Assembly (NCBI GenBank): GCA_934393265.1
Contig: CAKRQL010000003.1
Coordinates: forward strand, 1 to 64,000
Reading direction: 5' to 3'
From: an uncultured Eubacteriales bacterium
GTDB lineage: Bacteria; Bacillota; Clostridia; Oscillospirales; CAG-272
Length of the DNA stretch: 64,000 nt
This document shows positions 27,912-36,061 of the stretch, piece after piece. Numbering within the stretch: the first letter of the stretch is position 1; each line of letters starts with the position of its first letter. The notes under the pieces were generated by a model, which did not search any database, was not told where the DNA came from, and saw nothing but the letters and a program-made list of their open reading frames with translations. The position numbers and the translations under genes were made by a program.

Positions 27912-30206
27912 TCATCTTCCTATATCGTAATAGGAGATGATATTAAGCTCTCCGAGCAGCCGCTCTGCCGAGGTTATCCCCCCGGCGACATCGACATTTA
28001 TCTTCACGGAACCGTCAGCCGTTATATCGACGCAGTTATCCGAAAAGCGCGCCTCGGTATGCTCAAACGACACCTCCGCCGACATGGCGAACGCAGAGGC
28101 GGAAAGCGTCAGAGTATACGCCGTGCCGCTCCCGCGCAGCTCGGCGCGGATTTTCGGGTCGCGGAACAGAAACTTGTGCGAGGGGACGAAAAGAGATGTG
28201 GCTGAATATGCCGGCACGTCATCGCCCGAAACCGAATACCTGAGGTAATATTCCCTTTCATGTCCCGGGAGAATATCCGATATATCACAGGAATAGACGC
28301 GCGAGACGCTCATCTCCGGGACGGTGACCGGCGCGGAGACGGTATAGACCACATCGTTCGATGCGTTGCAGAGGGAGACGCGGAGAGTGCCGTCATACTG
28401 CCGCCGTCTCTGATTTGAGAGGACAAACTCAAGCCTGCCGCCGTCCTCGTGCGCCATCAGGAGCACGGGAGAGAAGAAACGCTGTGAATAGTAGTAGAGC
28501 GGTCTTTTTCTCCCCGTTGCGTCTATCGCCCCGGCGGAGACTGCGGGGGCTGTACCATTCAGCGAGCGGATTATAATTCCGCGGCAACCGGTAGGATTTG
28601 AGCGGAGGTACTCGACCGTCCGCCGCGCGTATTCCGCCGCCGCTATACCGGAGGCGTATACAAGCTGCTCTAAGCTGTATGGGTACGGGGTAGCTTTCAG
28701 TATTTCGGCGCAGAGAGCGGCATTGCCGCCCGGGAGACGGTTTATCTCCTCTCCCTCCGGTGTGAGGGGGTTTACCTCCCCGCCACACTCATCAAGGAAG
28801 GTACGATAGGCGGGAAATGACGGGTAACCGAGCTCGGAGCAGAACGCGGGCATCTCGCCGTCCGTCAGCTCCTCAAAGTACGCGGCATGATAATCAAGAC
28901 CCGTGCGCGAGCCGGGTACCGCAGGAGACTGCGCATACGGGGTCGAGGGCAGGTATACCGCGTCCTTAGCATGGCTCTGACACAGCTCGGGAAGCTTTTT
29001 TCCGAAGATATCGCGGTAGCTGTCAAGGTCTGCCCCGCTCCTCGCGGTGAGCTCTCCACCGCAGTTCCCCGCTATGACGCAGAGAGAGGGGTGTGAGCCC
29101 GCGCGGTGAATGAACTCGCGCGCGTCCGACAGATAGCCGTAGCAGGCAAGGTCCGGGGTGCTGTATGTCGGGAGGTCAACCCAGACGCAGAGCCCGTACT
29201 TATCGCAGAGGGAGAGAAAGCCCTCCGACGGGTAGAGCCCGTCCCCGCGCACGCGCACGGTGTTGTACCCGGCCTTCACGGCGTCGCGAAGGAGGGAGTC
29301 GTATTTCGTATTCGTTATATCCGGGAGGAGCAGTGACGGGGGCTCTACCACTGCGCCCATCATACAGAACCGGACGCCGTTTATCTCCGGGATATATTTT
29401 CTTACGCCCGCCTCACTCGTATCAAGCGAGAAAGTGCGTATCCCTGTTTTACATTCGTATGTATCCGCCGCCTCGCTGTCGCTGTAAAGAGTGACGGTGA
29501 GGTCATAGAGATACGGAGCCCCGAGCGACTTCGGCCACCAGTAAACCGGGTCGGGCAGCGAGAGCGTGCCGCGCCCTCTGACTATGCCGGAGTAGTAGGT
29601 TTTCCCGGACGGGGAGACGAGGGTCGCCACCGCCTTTGCATTCTCCGCGTCGCCTAACGTGTCGACGGCAATGTCTATCACTACCTTGCCGTCCGCGTGT
29701 CTCTGCGAGGTCTCAACCCCGCTTATCGCACAGCCGGAGAATGACATCAGCTCTATCTTTCCGGCTATGCCGATATCCGACATGCCGAGGAGCATCTGAT
29801 ACGGCGGACGGTTATCTGCCCCTGCCGCGCCCGCAAAACGGATAGAGAGGGTATTCTCGCCGAGGGTGACAAAGTTTTTTATATCGCACATATACGTGCG
29901 GAAAAGGCTCTCGGTGCGTATGAGGGTACGCCCGTTGACTATTATCTCCGCCCGGGAGTCAATGCCGGAGGCACAGAGATAGAGATGCTCGAGGGCAAAC
30001 TCTCCCGCGCCGACATTGAAACGTGCAAAAAACTCACAGCCGCCGGAAAGAATCTCATCGCAGAGGAATTTTCCGCCGGAAAACAGCCGTCTGTCTATTT
30101 TCTTCGCGGCGGTGAGCACCGACAGGACGCTGCACGGCGCGCGGCAGGGGAGCGGCTCCCCCTCCCCGAGCTTCAGATGGAAATCACGGATTTCGGTTTT
30201 TAACAT
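27912..30206 (-). CDS. GH2-like glycoside hydrolase (beta-mannosidase-like) with altered acid/base motif
   Basis: A 764-residue protein with the domain order of GH2 beta-mannosidases: a sugar-binding jelly-roll (about 40-160), an Ig-like domain ending in VYWWPKSLGAPYLYDL, a TIM barrel (about 270-600) and C-terminal beta domains. The nucleophile is readable as Glu458 in CSELGYPS. The acid/base motif, usually GNNE, reads GNCGGE at 380-385, so the expected Glu is Gly383. There is no signal peptide, so it should be cytoplasmic. It may be inactive or use another acid. Exact substrate is not assignable. Confidence 0.75.
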   Translation of the reverse strand: MLKTEIRDFHLKLGEGEPLPCRAPCSVLSVLTAAKKIDRRLFSGGKFLCDEILSGGCEFFARFNVGAGEFALEHLYLCASGIDSRAEIIVNGRTLIRTESLFRTYMCDIKNFVTLGENTLSIRFAGAAGADNRPPYQMLLGMSDIGIAGKIELMSFSGCAISGVETSQRHADGKVVIDIAVDTLGDAENAKAVATLVSPSGKTYYSGIVRGRGTLSLPDPVYWWPKSLGAPYLYDLTVTLYSDSEAADTYECKTGIRTFSLDTSEAGVRKYIPEINGVRFCMMGAVVEPPSLLLPDITNTKYDSLLRDAVKAGYNTVRVRGDGLYPSEGFLSLCDKYGLCVWVDLPTYSTPDLACYGYLSDAREFIHRAGSHPSLCVIAGNCGGELTARSGADLDSYRDIFGKKLPELCQSHAKDAVYLPSTPYAQSPAVPGSRTGLDYHAAYFEELTDGEMPAFCSELGYPSFPAYRTFLDECGGEVNPLTPEGEEINRLPGGNAALCAEILKATPYPYSLEQLVYASGIAAAEYARRTVEYLRSNPTGCRGIIIRSLNGTAPAVSAGAIDATGRKRPLYYYSQRFFSPVLLMAHEDGGRLEFVLSNQRRRQYDGTLRVSLCNASNDVVYTVSAPVTVPEMSVSRVYSCDISDILPGHEREYYLRYSVSGDDVPAYSATSLFVPSHKFLFRDPKIRAELRGSGTAYTLTLSASAFAMSAEVSFEHTEARFSDNCVDITADGSVKINVDVAGGITSAERLLGELNIISYYDIGR

Positions 30207-30223
30207 AATACCTCCCGTGCGTT

Positions 30224-31093
30224 TTATTTTGAAAGAATTTCGTAGGAATCCTCGGTGACGAGTATCTCATACTCCACCTGTGCTGAGAGCGAGCCGTCCG
30301 CCGTCCTGACAGTCCAGCCGTCGTGACGGTCTACCGTGAACTCCTCCCTGCCCGCGTTTACCATAGGCTCTATCGTGAATATCATTCCGGGGAGGAAAAG
30401 AAGCCCGGTACGCGGGGTGCCGACATGGCAGACATACGGGTCCTCATGCATACGGAGACCGACGCCGTGGCCGCCTATATCCCGAACGACCGAATAGCCG
30501 CGGCGGGAGCATATCGAATTTACATCATAGCCTATATCGCCGAGGGTGTAGGTATAGGGGCGGACATGGCTCGCCGTCTCCTCTACCGCATATCTGACCG
30601 TCTCGACAAGTCTCTTCGCCTCGCGCGACGGGGTGCCTATCATGAACATACGCGACGCATCTCCGAAATAACCGCCGTAAGTCGTCGTGCAGTCCACGTT
30701 GACAATATCGCCGTCACGGAGGACGACCTTATCCGACGGTATGCCGTGGCAGACGACGTCATTGACCGAGGTGCACACCGCGCGCGGGAAGCCCTCGTAG
30801 CCGAGGCAGGCGGGCAGACCGCCGAGCGCCTTTGTCTCCCTCATTACGATATCGTCTATCTCCTGCGTCGTCATGCCTATGCAGATCTCCCGCTCGACGG
30901 CGTCGAGGACAAGGCTGTTCACCCGTCCCGCCTCGCGGCAGCCCTCAATCTGCTCCGGGGTCTTTATCATCCCCTTTGTCGGGGTGTGCACCCCGAGCTT
31001 TCTGAGGCGCACTATCATTTCGGGAGTTGTTTCTCCGTTTTTCCGGCAGAGCTCCTCTGCCGGGGGTGGATTTATGCCGAATGTACTTTTCAT
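30224..31093 (-). CDS. map: type I methionine aminopeptidase
   Basis: Removes the initiator Met from nascent proteins. All five metal ligands are present: Asp134 (VNVD), Asp145 (YFGDAS), His209 (GGHGVG), Glu242 (TIEPM) and Glu274 (QVEYE). The 289-residue protein has about 40 residues before the usual start of the fold, containing two cysteines or fewer and no complete zinc motif. The SD (GAGGAA) is 12 bases upstream, rather far. It lies after a nucleotide-sugar dehydratase gene and before the GH2-like gene. Confidence 0.95.
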   Translation of the reverse strand: MKSTFGINPPPAEELCRKNGETTPEMIVRLRKLGVHTPTKGMIKTPEQIEGCREAGRVNSLVLDAVEREICIGMTTQEIDDIVMRETKALGGLPACLGYEGFPRAVCTSVNDVVCHGIPSDKVVLRDGDIVNVDCTTTYGGYFGDASRMFMIGTPSREAKRLVETVRYAVEETASHVRPYTYTLGDIGYDVNSICSRRGYSVVRDIGGHGVGLRMHEDPYVCHVGTPRTGLLFLPGMIFTIEPMVNAGREEFTVDRHDGWTVRTADGSLSAQVEYEILVTEDSYEILSK

Positions 31094-31142
31094 TTATCAG
31101 AAAATTCCTCACCGGACGCCCGGTATTTTTTCTTTCCGCGCG

Positions 31143-33056
31143 TCATGCGCGCTGTCTTACTCTTTTCATTTCCTCAGACTCTGCGGCGGTGCGATTCACC
31201 TCATCCGGAGAGCGGAAGGTCGGTATGACGCTCTTCATAGCCTCGGTTATCGAGGTTGCGCCTATTTCGTCCTTTGCCGCCTCGAGAGCGGCGCGAAGGA
31301 CATCGAGCTTTTTGTCCACCTCCTCACGGGTCAGGGGGTGATCCTGCTCTATAAATATAAGGCTGTTATCGGTTTTCTTCAGAGTTTCGGTCTTTATGAG
31401 CAGCTCCTCGTAGAGCTTCTCCCCGGGGCGGAGCCCGGTCTCGATTATATCAATATCCTCATACGGAGTGAGCCCGGAGAGGCTTATCATATTCTTCGCG
31501 AGGTCGAGAATTTTCACGGGCTTACCCATATCGAGCACAAACAGCTCCCCGCTCTTTGCCATTGCGCCGGCGCGCATGACAAGCCCGGACGCCTCCGGTA
31601 TCGTCATAAAGTATCTGATTATGCGCTTATCGGTTATGGTTATGGGTCCGCCGGCGGCTATCTGCCGCTTGAAGAGCGGGATTACCGAGCCGTTCGAGCC
31701 GAGGACGTTTCCGAATCTGACGGCGGCAAAGGCGGTATTGCTGTCCCCTCTTGACTGAACTATCATCTCGCACATGCGCTTTGACGCGCCCATGACATTT
31801 GTCGGGTTCACCGCCTTGTCGGTGGATATGAGAATGAACTTGCGGACGCCGTACTTTTCAGCCATGTCTGCGGTATTGTAGGTGCCGAGGCAGTTATTCT
31901 TTATCGCCTCACAATTAGAATGCTCCATAAGCGGGACGTGCTTATGCGCCGCGGCATGGAAAACTATCTCCGGGCGGTAGGCGGCGAAGAGCGCATTAAG
32001 CCGCGCCCTGTCGCGCACTGAGCCTATCTCGACGCATAGGTCAAGCGACACTCCGTATTTGCTTTTCAGCTCCTGCTGTATATCGTAGGCGTTGTTTTCG
32101 TAAATGTCAAAGATTATAAGCTGCTTCGGTTGGCATTTTGCTATCTGCCGGCAGAGCTCGCTCCCTATCGAGCCGCCGCCACCGGTTACAAGCACGGTGC
32201 GCCCGCGGTAGAAGTCGGCGGTCACGGAGTCTATCACCTTCAGGCTGTTCCTGAAGAGGAGGTCCTCTATCTTGAACTCGCGGACTACGCGCCGCTCCGT
32301 CGGGCTCGCCGCCCCGTCGGTGAACGGGAACTCGTATATTTTGACCTTACAGCCGGTGGCGAGATAGAAGCGGCGTATCTCATCGAGACGGTCGCCGTCA
32401 AGGGACGGAATGGCAATGAAAAATTCCTTTATCTCAAGCTTCGTTATCTTGTCCGTCACATTGTCGTATGGCGAGTATACCTTCAGTCCGCAGACAAGGC
32501 TGCCGTACTTATCCGGGCTGTCGTCAAAAAAGCATACCGGGACATAATGACTGTTCTTGCCGTACAGGAGCTCCTCTGCAAGGAGTGTACCTATCTGCCC
32601 GGCACCGACAATCGCAACGCGGATTTTATTTGCGTTCCGGTCTCCAAGTGTGCGGTTCTGAAGCTTATAATAGATCTGATAGGTGAAACGGATGCAGAGG
32701 GTGCATATCGTATGTATGGCGACAATCGAGACCGTGCGCCAGCCGCCGACAAAGAGGACGCCTGTAAAATAGGATATTGTAAGACCTATTACTCCGCCGA
32801 AAAAGTCTGCCATAACGATCATGAGAAATGAGCCGACGCCGGCATATCTCCACACCACGGCATAGACGCGGCAGACATAGCGCGAGATAAATATACATAT
32901 CCAAAGAATAGCGAAGTTGCCGAAAAACTCAAGCAGCCCCGGGGCATCGGCACCACCCGCCGGGAAATAACTGAAAAGCATACATGCAGAATAGCTTGCG
33001 AGGAAAGAGAGAAGATCAATCGCGGAAAGCGCAAGCTTTCTTTTTGTAAATTTCAT
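31143..33056 (-). CDS. membrane UDP-GlcNAc 4,6-dehydratase-like protein (CapD/WbpM type)
   Basis: A 637-residue protein with four membrane helices at 10-130, a degenerate N-terminal Rossmann domain (GAGQIG at 151-156) and a catalytic short-chain dehydrogenase domain with TGGGGSIG at 291-298 and STDKAVNPTNVMGASKR. Family members form 4-keto-6-deoxy sugars for capsule or S-layer glycans at the cytoplasmic face. This suggests surface polysaccharide synthesis, but no sugar transferase cluster accompanies it. The promoter is at 33137-33165. Confidence 0.92.
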   Translation of the reverse strand: MKFTKRKLALSAIDLLSFLASYSACMLFSYFPAGGADAPGLLEFFGNFAILWICIFISRYVCRVYAVVWRYAGVGSFLMIVMADFFGGVIGLTISYFTGVLFVGGWRTVSIVAIHTICTLCIRFTYQIYYKLQNRTLGDRNANKIRVAIVGAGQIGTLLAEELLYGKNSHYVPVCFFDDSPDKYGSLVCGLKVYSPYDNVTDKITKLEIKEFFIAIPSLDGDRLDEIRRFYLATGCKVKIYEFPFTDGAASPTERRVVREFKIEDLLFRNSLKVIDSVTADFYRGRTVLVTGGGGSIGSELCRQIAKCQPKQLIIFDIYENNAYDIQQELKSKYGVSLDLCVEIGSVRDRARLNALFAAYRPEIVFHAAAHKHVPLMEHSNCEAIKNNCLGTYNTADMAEKYGVRKFILISTDKAVNPTNVMGASKRMCEMIVQSRGDSNTAFAAVRFGNVLGSNGSVIPLFKRQIAAGGPITITDKRIIRYFMTIPEASGLVMRAGAMAKSGELFVLDMGKPVKILDLAKNMISLSGLTPYEDIDIIETGLRPGEKLYEELLIKTETLKKTDNSLIFIEQDHPLTREEVDKKLDVLRAALEAAKDEIGATSITEAMKSVIPTFRSPDEVNRTAAESEEMKRVRQRA

Positions 33057-33136
33057 CCGTAAAATTCCTTTCCTTGTCCGCTGTGGGACACCGATATGTG
33101 CGCGGAGCGGGCGCGCAAAATTGTTTTATCCTCACC

Positions 33137-33165
33137 ATTATACACCCTTATTCACATTTAGTCAA
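33137..33165 (-). promoter_or_regulatory. promoter of the dehydratase gene
   Basis: TTGACT, 17-base spacer, TATAAT on the minus strand. Confidence 0.75.
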
Positions 33166-33260
33166 TATATTTCTCCATTATTATATTCGGGCGCGCGGGC
33201 GGGAAATACCGGAAAATGCAGAAAAACCAACCGTGATATGCGCGATTTTTACACACGGGG

Positions 33261-33289
33261 TTGATTTCGCGGCGGCGGCGTGGTAAAAT
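33261..33289 (+). promoter_or_regulatory. promoter of the methyltransferase-like gene
   Basis: TTGATT, 17-base spacer, TAAAAT, about 36 bases before the start codon. The same hexamer pair precedes queT at 43419-43447. Confidence 0.7.
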
Positions 33290-33324
33290 CACCGTATAAA
33301 GAATATGACAAACGGAGGTCTCTG

Positions 33325-34374
33325 ATGTTTGATTTCCCAGACAAAATAAAGCTTGACCGTCTGCGGGAGAGATTCGACCGCAATTATCGCGTCTCCCGTC
33401 TGTTTTCGGAGTACTTAACGTCATACCCGGCACTTATCGACGCGGAGATGATGTCGGCACTCGAGTGTCAGCCGGAGGAGGAGGCGGCGGTCATCGGCGC
33501 GATACTCTCCGGCGCGCTCACCCCGGAGGACACGCCGGAGGACCTGCGCATACAGAGGGATTATATACTCCCCGCGGTGCGGGTGCTCGATATTTCCCGC
33601 TACCGGGAAAATCCGTACTTCCGCAACGTACGGATACCGGACGTGAGCGTCGGAAATTTCTCACTCAAAAATGAGATCTACCCGGCATACCGGGCGTTTG
33701 TATGCGGGGATATGACGGTGAGAGAGGATTTCCTCGAGTACCCGCCGCTCGGGTATTTCCGCGAGGACTTCACCTTTCCCGCAGTGCTCGAGGGGGGGAA
33801 CGAGTGGATGACGCTCACCCCCGTTGATGTCGACACCTGCGAGGACGCGATTGCCGCGGCGCACGGACGGGTAGTCACATTCGGGCTCGGGCTCGGGTAT
33901 TACGCCTATCGGGTATCCGAAAAGGAGGACGTCGGGAGCGTCACGGTGGTTGAGATAAGCCCGGAGGCGGCAGAGCTCTTCGAGCAGGTGATACTCCCTC
34001 AATTCCCGCACAAAGAAAAGGTAAACGTCACGGTCTCGGACGCATTTGAATATGCACAGACACAGATGCCGGCGGAAAAGTTTGACTACGCCTTTGTCGA
34101 CACATGGCGGGACGCGGGCGACGGGCTCCCGATGTACAGGCGGATGAAGCGGCTCGAGCAGCTGTCGCCGAACACCGGATTTTCCTACTGGATAGAGGGG
34201 TTTATACTCTCCCGTGCACGCTCGCTTGCATTTGAGGATATATGGCAGAGGCTCGGCGGCGGGGCGGGAATCGAAGAGGCGGTGACGCACGGGCTGCCGT
34301 TGCCGGAAAATTACGCGGAGCTGTGCAGGATCATCTCGGACGACGGATTACGGCGCGCCATAGCTTCGCAGTGA
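33325..34374 (+). CDS. SAM-methyltransferase-fold protein of unknown substrate
   Basis: A 349-residue protein. The N-terminal 180 residues have no recognised family. The middle contains VVTFGLGLGYYAY and SVTVVEIS, the glycine loop and acidic beta-2 end of a Rossmann methyltransferase fold, then FDYAFVDTW in the post-motif position, similar to spermidine-synthase-like folds. ATG at 33325 has GGAGG at 33314. The last codons and stop run into a hairpin-repeat array. Methyl transfer is inferred from fold only. Confidence 0.6.
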   Translation: MFDFPDKIKLDRLRERFDRNYRVSRLFSEYLTSYPALIDAEMMSALECQPEEEAAVIGAILSGALTPEDTPEDLRIQRDYILPAVRVLDISRYRENPYFRNVRIPDVSVGNFSLKNEIYPAYRAFVCGDMTVREDFLEYPPLGYFREDFTFPAVLEGGNEWMTLTPVDVDTCEDAIAAAHGRVVTFGLGLGYYAYRVSEKEDVGSVTVVEISPEAAELFEQVILPQFPHKEKVNVTVSDAFEYAQTQMPAEKFDYAFVDTWRDAGDGLPMYRRMKRLEQLSPNTGFSYWIEGFILSRARSLAFEDIWQRLGGGAGIEEAVTHGLPLPENYAELCRIISDDGLRRAIASQ

Positions 34375-34459
34375 TATTCGCGAGATGTGCGAGCGCTATT
34401 CGCGAGATGTGCGAGCGCTATTCGCACACATCTTGCGAGTGGTATTGCCTGTCGGCAGT
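34371..34459. repeat. array of short hairpin modules
   Basis: Four successive modules of the form TATTsGC-loop-GCgAG: TTCGC/GCGAG at 34377-34393 and 34399-34415 (two identical 22-base copies), TTCGC/GCGAG with a longer loop at 34421-34439, and TTGCC/GGCAG at 34444-34458. The first begins at the stop codon of the upstream gene. A related array is at 43303-43406. Confidence 0.7.
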
Positions 34460-34569
34460 TTATTTGTAAAATTAAAAGCGCGGCGATGCGGTCACTTGGA
34501 TATGGCGCATTGCCGTGCTTTTTTGTTGTTTTGATTATATCAGCTCCGGGGCGGAATTTTACGGAGGAG

Positions 34570-35106
34570 TCATTCGTCGCCGTAGTAGTTGCCGCCGCGG
34601 GTCTGCCTTGCGGATTTTGCGGCGGAGGCAAGATATGCGGCTAACTCCTCCGTGCCCTCGATGAGTATCTCCGCGGTCTCGTACTTATTCTTTTCCGAGA
34701 GGCGGATGCGGGCGGGGGGACAGAGGGTTGGACAATAGACATATCTTTTTGTGCCGTACGGAGTTTTATGCTTCTCTCCCCTGTGCTCATATCTGACGTC
34801 GGTTATATCCGCCATTGCGACGCGGCAGAGAGTGGTCAGTCTCTTCCCCGTCCTCCGCGTGACTACAAGCAGCGGGTCATCCGGGTTATCTGCCGAGACC
34901 TCATAGATATACGAGGATGAGAGGAATTTTACATAGACAAACACCGCCACGGTGATAAGGGCTATCGCAAGGATGCCGAGAATACCGCGGTATTTTTCAG
35001 CTGTAAGATAAGCGAAAGTGATACACGCCCCGGCACCTGCCGCCGAAAAGCAGAGTATCGGAGCTATCTTGTTCTGCGGGAGGGGGCGGACGGAAAAGCT
35101 CTGCAT
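34570..35106 (-). CDS. uncharacterised two-helix membrane protein
   Basis: A 178-residue protein with two membrane helices at about 15-35 and 42-62 and a soluble, charged C-terminus that reads like a small PH-like beta domain (RTGKRLTTLCRVAMADITDV). It has no named family that I can assign. Its start codon overlaps the stop of the preceding gene as TAATG, so the two are coupled and may work together at the membrane. Confidence 0.65.
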   Translation of the reverse strand: MQSFSVRPLPQNKIAPILCFSAAGAGACITFAYLTAEKYRGILGILAIALITVAVFVYVKFLSSSYIYEVSADNPDDPLLVVTRRTGKRLTTLCRVAMADITDVRYEHRGEKHKTPYGTKRYVYCPTLCPPARIRLSEKNKYETAEILIEGTEELAAYLASAAKSARQTRGGNYYGDE

Positions 35107-35795
35107 TACGGTCTCTCCTTATCATTCAGGGTATAGTCGGTAAAGGTTGAATAGTCCTCGTTGTTTTCGTAAATGAGTATTTTTGAATAGGGCTCGTCGG
35201 TATGTCCTTTTACGAATATCTCGAGCCTTATCCATTCCGGGTACTCCGTATCACGGTCGAGGTCGACACCGTCGAACACAAGCTTTCTGAATCTGTACAT
35301 CAGCAGGCTCTCAGACTCGCAATACACGAGGTCGGTATATTCGCGCCCGTAGTTATCATAGAGACGGAACGAGAGAAGCTCCGGGTCGTCTGCCGAGAGC
35401 TCCCCGCCGTATTTTGCATTTATATCCCGAAGTGCCGAGACATTGAAGCGCAGGGATATCTGCACCTCGTCTATCCCCGGGATTACAATGAGGTTACCCG
35501 CGAAGAAATTTCCAAGCTTCGGGTCGTCGTACTCCGCGCGGAGCTTCTGCGTTTTCGCGCCTATGTCTCCCTCGGTTTTTTTATAATATTCCGTGAGCCT
35601 TTCGGTGAAGGCAATATTCTTCATACCGTCGCTCCAATGGGTGCGGAGCACCATTCTGAACGCTATGAGCCCTATGACCGCGACGCAGACAATCGCTATC
35701 AGAATTTTCACTATCAGGACGAAAACGCCGCCGCGGGGGTTGTCATCCTCGGGTTCGTTATAATCGCCGTATCTCTCGTAACCGTTATCTTCCAT
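35106..35795 (-). CDS. uncharacterised single-pass membrane protein
   Basis: About 229 residues: an acidic N-terminus (MEDNGYERYGDYNEPEDD), one membrane helix at about 24-48, then an outward or cytoplasmic beta-rich domain of unknown family. The ATG at 35795 is chosen because the -10 box of its promoter covers the only upstream ATG, at 35843. The SD is weak. It forms a two-gene operon with the overlapping gene downstream. Confidence 0.6.
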   Translation of the reverse strand: MEDNGYERYGDYNEPEDDNPRGGVFVLIVKILIAIVCVAVIGLIAFRMVLRTHWSDGMKNIAFTERLTEYYKKTEGDIGAKTQKLRAEYDDPKLGNFFAGNLIVIPGIDEVQISLRFNVSALRDINAKYGGELSADDPELLSFRLYDNYGREYTDLVYCESESLLMYRFRKLVFDGVDLDRDTEYPEWIRLEIFVKGHTDEPYSKILIYENNEDYSTFTDYTLNDKERP

Positions 35796-35841
35796 TTTAT
35801 GAAACCGGGTGTTCCCCGCCCTTTCAGCTTTTACTGTATTC

Positions 35842-35870
35842 ATTATACCATCCGACAAAGTGAATGTCAA
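35842..35870 (-). promoter_or_regulatory. consensus promoter of the two-gene membrane operon
   Basis: TTGACA, 17-base spacer, TATAAT on the minus strand. It excludes a translational start at the overlapping ATG. Confidence 0.85.
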
Positions 35871-35963
35871 TGAACGCGGTGTATACTTTTTTCGATGTAT
35901 TCCGCACTCGCAGGCGTTTATATTGCACAAAATTTCCCTTTCATTTTCGTTAAATATTTCGTC

Positions 35964-35993
35964 TTTCAAATTGAGTATGAAATATGGTATACT
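35964..35993 (+). promoter_or_regulatory. probable promoter of the giant lyase gene
   Basis: TTTCAA, 18-base spacer, TATACT, about 70 bases before the start codon. Confidence 0.5.
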
Positions 35994-36061
35994 TACTATA
36001 GCATAAACAAGCTCTCTGTATCCCCCCGAAATGATAAACACAAACAAAAAGGAGTAACAAA

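Noticed and set aside
32130..32831. 233-codon plus-strand frame
   Set aside because: It is antisense to the dehydratase gene and lacks an SD or any recognisable domain.
34371..34459. Possible CRISPR array
   Set aside because: There are only two identical 22-base copies without unique spacers, and each unit is a hairpin; no cas genes are near.
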